From Clostridia bacterium (GTDB lineage Bacteria; Bacillota; Clostridia; Oscillospirales; Acutalibacteraceae), in assembly GCA_017410585.1 (NCBI GenBank), contig JAFQQM010000045.1, forward strand, positions 1 through 38,007: DNA of 38,007 nt, in the 5' to 3' direction. Positions 33,548 to 38,007 of the stretch are shown piece after piece. The translations under genes were made by a program, and so were the position numbers. Under the pieces are notes generated by a model. It was not told the origin of the DNA and did no database searches. It worked only from the letters and a program-made list of their open reading frames with translations. Every line of letters begins with the position of its first letter. Position 1 is the stretch's first letter.

Positions 33548-34873
33548 TTACTTCTTCGCCGCGTTGGCGCGACGGTTCTTGATAACGGTGTATTTACCCA
33601 GTTTCATATTCTGGGTCAACGGGCGGTACGCCGGACACACGTAACTGCAACAACCGCATTCGACGCATTCCGCACCGTACAGTTTTTCAAACTTGTCGAA
33701 TTCGCCGAGCGAAGCCAACGTGGCCAACGTCTGCGGCACCAACTTTTCGGGGCAGGCCGACACGCAACGTCCACAGCGGATGCAAGCGGTGGTCGCGTTT
33801 TCCGAAACGTCGTCACGGTCAAACGCGAGGAAACCGCCGGTCGTCTTGGTCACCGGCATATCCATCTCGGTAAAGGCCGTGCCGGTCATCGGACCGCCCG
33901 CCACCAACTTGACCGGCTCACCGACAAAACCGCCGGCCGCCGCCAGCAGATCGGCAAACTTGGTACCGAGCGGCACTTCGAAGTTGCCCGGATTGGCCAT
34001 TCCCTCACCCGACAGGGTCACGATGCGGGAAATGAGCGGTCTCGATTCGCATACCGCCTCATAGATCGCCACCGCGGTAGACACGTTTTGCACCACGCAC
34101 CCGACATCCGCCGGCAGGCGGGTGGAATCGATATCCACGTTGGCAACGACGTGCAACATCAGGCGTTCGCCGCCCTGCGGATACTTGGTCTTGAGCGGTC
34201 GCACCGTGATGGATGGCTCGTCCGCGGTGAGTTCTTTGAGCAGGCGGATGGCATCCGGCTTGTTATCCTCCACCGCCAAAACGCCTTTGGCGTTCGGGAA
34301 CAGACGCAACAGTACCTTCAAACCGCCGATCACCTTTTCGGGACGCTCTAACAACAAACGGTAGTCACAGGTGAGATACGGTTCACACTCGGCGGCATTG
34401 ATAATGACCGTCTTGATGCCGTCGGCATCCTTCGGCGCCATTTTGACCGCCGTCGGGAAACCGGCGCCGCCCATACCGACCACACCGGCGGCACTGACCA
34501 GACTGCGGATCTCCTCGGCTGACAGCGTCGTATGATCGCGTGCTTCGCCGAGCGTGGGAATACTCTCGTTCTGCCCGTCGTTTTCCAGCACGATGACCAT
34601 CCCTTTGCCACGCAACAGCGGGCGGACTTCGATCGCCTTGACGGTACCCGACACCGGCGAACAGATCCCTGCCGACACAAACGAAGTCGGCTGAGCGATC
34701 AGTTGACCGCGCAACACGCGGTCACCCACCGCCACACACGGGGATGCCGGTGCGCCGATATGCTGTGACAGCGGCAGTAATAATTCCTGTCCTGCCTCGA
34801 CCGTCACGATCGCCGCCCCGCCGGCAAGTTCCTTTCCCTCGTAGAGATGGATCCCTCCGCGAAAACTTTTCAT
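33548..34873 (-). CDS. rnfC: Rnf complex subunit C (NADH-binding)
   Basis: A 441-residue cytoplasmic subunit that exchanges electrons with NAD. GMGGAGFPT (about 133-141) is the NADH/FMN-binding loop, AAECEPYLTCDYRLL follows, and two 4Fe-4S clusters are held by CIRCGRCVSACP and CVECGCCSYVCP near the C-terminus. It leads the Rnf run. The start at 34873 has AAGGAGG upstream; an ORF to 34930 extends into the leader. Confidence 0.96.
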   Translation of the reverse strand: MKSFRGGIHLYEGKELAGGAAIVTVEAGQELLLPLSQHIGAPASPCVAVGDRVLRGQLIAQPTSFVSAGICSPVSGTVKAIEVRPLLRGKGMVIVLENDGQNESIPTLGEARDHTTLSAEEIRSLVSAAGVVGMGGAGFPTAVKMAPKDADGIKTVIINAAECEPYLTCDYRLLLERPEKVIGGLKVLLRLFPNAKGVLAVEDNKPDAIRLLKELTADEPSITVRPLKTKYPQGGERLMLHVVANVDIDSTRLPADVGCVVQNVSTAVAIYEAVCESRPLISRIVTLSGEGMANPGNFEVPLGTKFADLLAAAGGFVGEPVKLVAGGPMTGTAFTEMDMPVTKTTGGFLAFDRDDVSENATTACIRCGRCVSACPEKLVPQTLATLASLGEFDKFEKLYGAECVECGCCSYVCPAYRPLTQNMKLGKYTVIKNRRANAAKK

Positions 34874-34946
34874 CGAGTGTTCCTCCTTGCGAAAATAGCG
34901 ATAAACTGCAAATAGGCTGCAGTTGTGCATTCTAACAGATGGTAAT

Positions 34947-34975
34947 AGTATACCACAGAAAATGCAATCTGTCTA
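34947..34975 (-). promoter_or_regulatory. Sigma-A promoter of the rnf operon
   Basis: Minus strand: -35 TAGACA (34970-34975), 17 bases, -10 TATACT (34947-34952) with the extended TGG. The leader is about 67 bases. It drives rnfC and probably everything down to 26526, with no terminator seen in between. Confidence 0.82.
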
Positions 34976-35048
34976 TGGCATATCTTGTATTCTTTTCATC
35001 AATTCTTGCCTTTTTTTGTATTTCTTTTGTCGCTTTTTTCGGTTTCTC

Positions 35049-35077
35049 TTGTGCTTTTGCGCCGGTTGTGATATGAT
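35049..35077 (+). promoter_or_regulatory. Sigma-A promoter of the CLC antiporter gene
   Basis: TTGTGC (35049-35054), 17 bases, TATGAT (35072-35077). The upstream 34980-35048 is T-rich. The promoter overlaps the ATG of a longer ORF, which proves the start lies further downstream. Confidence 0.72.
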
Positions 35078-35108
35078 AGATCCATCTGACAAAAAGGAGG
35101 CGATCACC

Positions 35109-36314
35109 GTGCATTCTTCTGCCTCGGTCGGCAACCGTCTGCGACGGTGGTTGACCGACTTTGGTAAGTACAGTTTATTCGGTCTGCTGACCGGTGTGGT
35201 CGGCGGGATTTCAGGCGTTTTGTTGTTGTGGAGCATCGAGGGCATCACCCACCTGCGGCAAGCACAACCGTGGACGCTGTGGTTGCTACCGGTCAACGGG
35301 CTGATCATCGCGCTGTTGTACCGCCTCGCCAAACTGCCGTTTGGCAACGGCACCCACCGGACCGTGCTGGCCGCACGCGGTGAGACCGAACTGCCGCTGC
35401 GCACCGCCGTGGTGGTCTTCTTTGCCACTATACTCTCGCACTTCGGCGGCTCGACCGGTCGCGAAGGTGCCGCTTTAGAAATGGGCGGCAGTGCCGTCGG
35501 TTGGTTAGCCAAATGTTTTCGGGCAAACGAGGCTGACCGCCGTCGGCTGATCGTCGGCGGGATGGCATCGGCCGTCTCCGGCGGTCTCGGTACCCCGCTT
35601 ACTGCCGCCTTGCTGGCCACCGAGATGACCGCTCATATCCGCTCGGTATGGACGGTCTGGACGTGTCTGGTTTCCTCGTTCGTCGGTTACGGCATCCGCC
35701 TGCTCAGCGGTGCGCCGCTGGAAGCGGCTCTTCCCGCCGATCGGCCGCCGGTGGATTGGCAGACGCTATTCACCGTGATCGGCGTGGCGGCGGCAACCGC
35801 CCTGATCGGCTTGCTGTTCCGATCGGCTATGCGGTTGACAGGCAAAGCCGTCAAGCGGGTCAGCCCGTTTCTTCGCACGGTGGGCGCCGGTGTCGCGGTC
35901 GTCCTGCTCACGCTGTTGGTCGGCAACGGTGACTACAACGGCAGTGGGATGGACATTCTCCACCGCACGGTCGCCACCGGCGAGGTCGTTTGGTATGCGT
36001 GTTTGATAAAGATCCTGTTTACGGTTCTCACACTGCAAGGCGGCTACCGTGGCGGCGAGGTGGTCCCCTCGCTGTGCATCGGCGCCACCGCCGGTTGTGC
36101 CGCCGCCAATCTGCTGGGGCTTTCGCCCGCAGTTGGCACGATGGTCGGGGCGACCATGGTATTCGGCGGAATGACCGGCTGTCCGCTCGCCGCCATAGCC
36201 GTCGGCTGGGAACTGTTCGGCGGTCGGATGGGCTGGACACTGTTACCGACAGCCCTATTGGTCATCGGCTTTACGGTACTGCTGAAAAAAATATTCCACA
36301 AAAAAACGGATTGA
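35109..36314 (+). CDS. CLC family anion channel/antiporter, possibly the fluoride-exporting CLC-F type
   Basis: A 401-residue membrane protein with the CLC fold. The gating glutamate is E119 in GSTGREGAAL (115-122). The GxxxP-type site of Cl- transporters reads VGGMASAVSGG (about 149-159), where CLC-F proteins typically carry Met in place of the selectivity Ser. The later loop is GGYRGGEVVPSLCIGA, again like the CLC-F clade (GGEVxP). Start: GTG at 35109 with AAGGAGG at 8 bases; the earlier ATG at 35073 lies in the promoter. No fluoride riboswitch is present in the 25-base leader. F-/H+ exchange is inference, Cl-/H+ exchange the alternative. Confidence 0.85.
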   Translation: MHSSASVGNRLRRWLTDFGKYSLFGLLTGVVGGISGVLLLWSIEGITHLRQAQPWTLWLLPVNGLIIALLYRLAKLPFGNGTHRTVLAARGETELPLRTAVVVFFATILSHFGGSTGREGAALEMGGSAVGWLAKCFRANEADRRRLIVGGMASAVSGGLGTPLTAALLATEMTAHIRSVWTVWTCLVSSFVGYGIRLLSGAPLEAALPADRPPVDWQTLFTVIGVAAATALIGLLFRSAMRLTGKAVKRVSPFLRTVGAGVAVVLLTLLVGNGDYNGSGMDILHRTVATGEVVWYACLIKILFTVLTLQGGYRGGEVVPSLCIGATAGCAAANLLGLSPAVGTMVGATMVFGGMTGCPLAAIAVGWELFGGRMGWTLLPTALLVIGFTVLLKKIFHKKTD

Positions 36315-36335
36315 GAAATTCTCAATCCGTTTTTT
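36300..36335. terminator. Bidirectional terminator between the CLC and CPA genes
   Basis: A 15-bp stem AAAAAACGGATTGAG/CTCAATCCGTTTTTT (36301-36315 with 36321-36335) contains the CLC stop codon and abuts the stop codon of the convergent antiporter gene. Confidence 0.93.
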
Positions 36336-36336
36336 G

Positions 36337-37632
36337 TTATTCTTCCTGTTTTTTGACCGCGGCCAGTTTATGCTCACGGCGATTTTTGACGTGATCCTCC
36401 ATCGGATGGATCTCACCCGCGGCGGTCAAAGCCTGACGGGTCATCAGCGGACCGATCAGTTCATAGATCAGCACCGCAAACAGCGTGATGTTGCGAATGA
36501 GGTTTCCCTCTTCTCCCAAACTCATCGCGGTGGTACACATCCCCAGTGCCACGCCCGCCTGCGGTAACAACGTGATACCGAGATACTTGCAGATCGCCGG
36601 TTCGCAACGGCACAACTTGGCACTGCCAAACGCACCGGTATACTTACCCAGCGAACGGAACACGATATACACCAGACCGACCAACACGATCGCCCAGTCG
36701 GCAAACACCGACAGTTCCAGTTCCGCACCGCTGATGACAAAGAACAGCGCAAACAGCGGCGAAGTCCACTTGTCGGCACGTTCCATCAGATCGTGCGAAA
36801 GCGGGCAGATGTTGCAAAATACCGTACCGAGCATCATACAGACCAGCAACGACGAGAACTGGATATGCACCGCACCGATGTGGAAATCCAACATAGACAG
36901 CGACGCGGTCAGAAACACAAACGCAATGGTCAGATTGAGACGGTTGGTATTGGAATTGAACAACTTCTCCAAATAGGTCAACAGCACGCCCATCGCCGCA
37001 CCGAGTAACAACGACAACGCGATCTCCAACAGCGGATTGAGCAGGATGGAAACGAGGTCGACCTCACCGCTGACCAGCGTTTTGGCGATACCGAAAGATA
37101 CCGCAAACACCACCAGACCCACCGCGTCATCCAGCGCGACGATCGGCAACAGCAGTTTGGTCAACGGGCCCTTCGCCTTGTACTGACGCACCACCATCAA
37201 AGTAGCGGCCGGCGCGGTAGCGGTGGCGATCGCGCCCAACGTCAGTACCTGTGCCAGACTGATCTTATCCGGCATCAGCAGATGCAATCCGTACAACGCC
37301 AGATCGACCAGCACGGTGGCCACAAACGCCTGCAACACACCGATGGTCAGCGCCGCCTTACCGGTCTTTTTCAGATCGTCCAAGCGAAATTCGTTTCCGA
37401 TGGAAAAGGCGATAAACCCCAGCGCCACCTCCGATACCAGCGACAGCGCCGACACCGCTTCGTGCGAGTCAAAGCCGAGACCGCCGACGCCGAGCGCACC
37501 CAGACAATACGGACCGACCAACACGCCGGCAATCAGATACGCCGTCACCGACGGCAACTTCAGCGGCTTAAACAAACGGGTCATCAGCAGCCCTGCTAAC
37601 AGCGCCACCGAGACCGATAACAACACGTTCAT
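36337..37632 (-). CDS. Cation:proton antiporter (CPA2/Na+/H+ exchanger family)
   Basis: A 431-residue membrane protein with about 12-13 transmembrane segments. Family signs: LPSVTAYLIAGVLVGP (about 26-41), GAIATATAPAATLMVV (unwound helix) and VALDDAVGLV with the two ion-binding aspartates in TM5. FFVISGAELEL and LLPQAGVALGMC match CPA2 antiporters. The C-terminal tail is short and basic and lacks the TrkA-N domain of KefC, so an Na+/H+ or K+/H+ role cannot be separated. AAAGGGG precedes the start. Confidence 0.87.
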   Translation of the reverse strand: MNVLLSVSVALLAGLLMTRLFKPLKLPSVTAYLIAGVLVGPYCLGALGVGGLGFDSHEAVSALSLVSEVALGFIAFSIGNEFRLDDLKKTGKAALTIGVLQAFVATVLVDLALYGLHLLMPDKISLAQVLTLGAIATATAPAATLMVVRQYKAKGPLTKLLLPIVALDDAVGLVVFAVSFGIAKTLVSGEVDLVSILLNPLLEIALSLLLGAAMGVLLTYLEKLFNSNTNRLNLTIAFVFLTASLSMLDFHIGAVHIQFSSLLVCMMLGTVFCNICPLSHDLMERADKWTSPLFALFFVISGAELELSVFADWAIVLVGLVYIVFRSLGKYTGAFGSAKLCRCEPAICKYLGITLLPQAGVALGMCTTAMSLGEEGNLIRNITLFAVLIYELIGPLMTRQALTAAGEIHPMEDHVKNRREHKLAAVKKQEE

Positions 37633-37675
37633 CTATCATACCCCTTTGAGCAACGATTCTTTTTCCGCGTCCCCC

Positions 37676-37704
37676 ATTGTACGCCTCTATTTATCAAAAT
37701 GCAA
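37676..37704 (-). promoter_or_regulatory. Sigma-A promoter of the cation:proton antiporter gene
   Basis: Minus strand: TTGCAT (37699-37704), 17 bases, TACAAT (37676-37681). The leader is about 35-40 bases. Confidence 0.75.
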
Positions 37705-37747
37705 GAGAAAAACGAAAAATATACCAAACCGGACTTTTCCGCGCTAA

Positions 37748-37776
37748 TAAAAATCCCCCCCCATAGCGGGGGTATT
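37748..37776 (-). terminator. Probable minus-strand terminator entering from the right
   Basis: CCCCC/GGGGG (37758-37762 with 37768-37772), loop ATAGC, is followed on the minus strand by ATTTTTATT. It lies upstream of the antiporter promoter, so it would end a transcript from beyond the right edge. A second small hairpin GCGCA/TGCGC with five T lies at about 37811-37829. The remainder of 37777-37890 contains further short dyads but no gene. Confidence 0.6.
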
Positions 37777-37890
37777 TCATTTTCGGGCATAGCCCCATAC
37801 GATACTGGCGGCGCACAAGTGCGCTTTTTATTGGTCTGCCAACCACGCACCGGTTGCCGGCCACCCGTAAATGGGTTGTCAGTCTTTGCC

Positions 37891-37936
37891 GGCTCCCCTT
37901 GTCAGGGGAGCTGTCGGCGGCAGCCGACTGAGGGGT
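37891..37936 (+). repeat. Dispersed hairpin repeat, copy 2 (opposite orientation)
   Basis: Two hairpins: GCTCCCCT/AGGGGAGC with loop TGTC (37892-37899 with 37904-37911) and GTCGGC/GCCGAC with loop GGCA (37913-37918 with 37923-37928), ending GACTGAGGGG. The order (CTCCC stem, GTCA-type loop, second stem, GACxGAGGG) is that of the copies at 1-58 and 37950-38007 read on the minus strand. Confidence 0.8.
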
Positions 37937-37949
37937 AGTCTTTCGTTTT

Positions 37950-38007
37950 CTCTCCCTCCGTCTTTTTGCTTCGCAAAAATCCACCTCCCTCGTCAGAGGG
38001 AGGCATA
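37950..38007 (-). repeat. Dispersed hairpin repeat, copy 3
   Basis: Identical over 58 bases to 1-58 and in the same orientation; inverted relative to copy 2, from which it is separated by 13 bases. It runs to the right edge of the window. Confidence 0.88.

Noticed and set aside
34976-35108. Fluoride riboswitch before the CLC gene
   Set aside because: The region is T-rich with a promoter at 35049-35077, leaving only ~25 bases of leader and no fluoride aptamer motifs.

Overview
The window looks like chromosomal DNA of an anaerobic, GC-rich member of the Clostridia (Bacillota), most likely Oscillospiraceae/Ruminococcaceae-like. The evidence is strong AGGAGG ribosome binding sites, sigma-A promoters, a T-box leader, a BofA/DUF2508 pair behind a sigma-E-like promoter, a SpoIIQ-like LytM protein, GlgC plus GlgD, and a six-subunit Rnf complex. 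No rRNA, tRNA, CRISPR array, phage gene or transposase was seen. Genus is an inference and cannot be fixed from this sequence.

Layout. 1-203: dispersed hairpin repeat and the terminator of a phosphopantetheinyl transferase. 204-3387: phosphopantetheinyl transferase, a zinc-ribbon membrane protein and a ZIP metal transporter. 3432-8194 (minus): rlmB, a large degenerate P-type-ATPase-like protein, a DUF2156 protein and a GNAT acetyltransferase, tightly spaced. 8358-10069 (plus): a THUMP-domain RNA methyltransferase, then DUF2508 and bofA. 10085-11767: a tryptophan T-box (UGG specifier) and a stand-alone trpB. 11773-16488 (minus): a 1571-residue secreted modular protein ending in a metallophosphoesterase. 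16690-19669 (plus): an MFS transporter overlapping a GH2 glycosidase. 19727-20701: a structured small RNA candidate, a SpoIIQ-like protein and a coupled 41-codon ORF. 20779-26287 (minus): glgC-glgD-glgA followed without a break by both subunits of aconitase X. 26526-34873 (minus): rnfCDGEAB followed by a lipoprotein, ApbE flavin transferase, a degenerate FMN-binding protein, a NusG-II protein and a Gx transporter. 35109-37632: a CLC-type antiporter and a CPA2-type cation/proton antiporter, convergent. 37633-38007: promoter, hairpins and two more copies of the dispersed repeat.

How the parts fit. Rnf couples ferredoxin:NAD+ oxidoreduction to ion pumping. The ApbE encoded in the same run would attach FMN to RnfG and RnfD, and the NusG-II/Gx pair resembles EetA/EetB of flavin-based extracellular electron transfer. 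The glg genes make glycogen from ADP-glucose, and the co-transcribed aconitase X is unexplained there. The MFS/GH2 pair and the secreted protein suggest carbohydrate and phosphoester scavenging.

The best candidates for something undescribed are the C-rich structured RNA at 19742-19856, aconitase X inside a glycogen operon, the P-type ATPase homologue that lost its catalytic motifs, and the Rnf run extended with flavin-linked and EET-like genes. A recurring TGGTATA extended -10 element marks six of the promoters.
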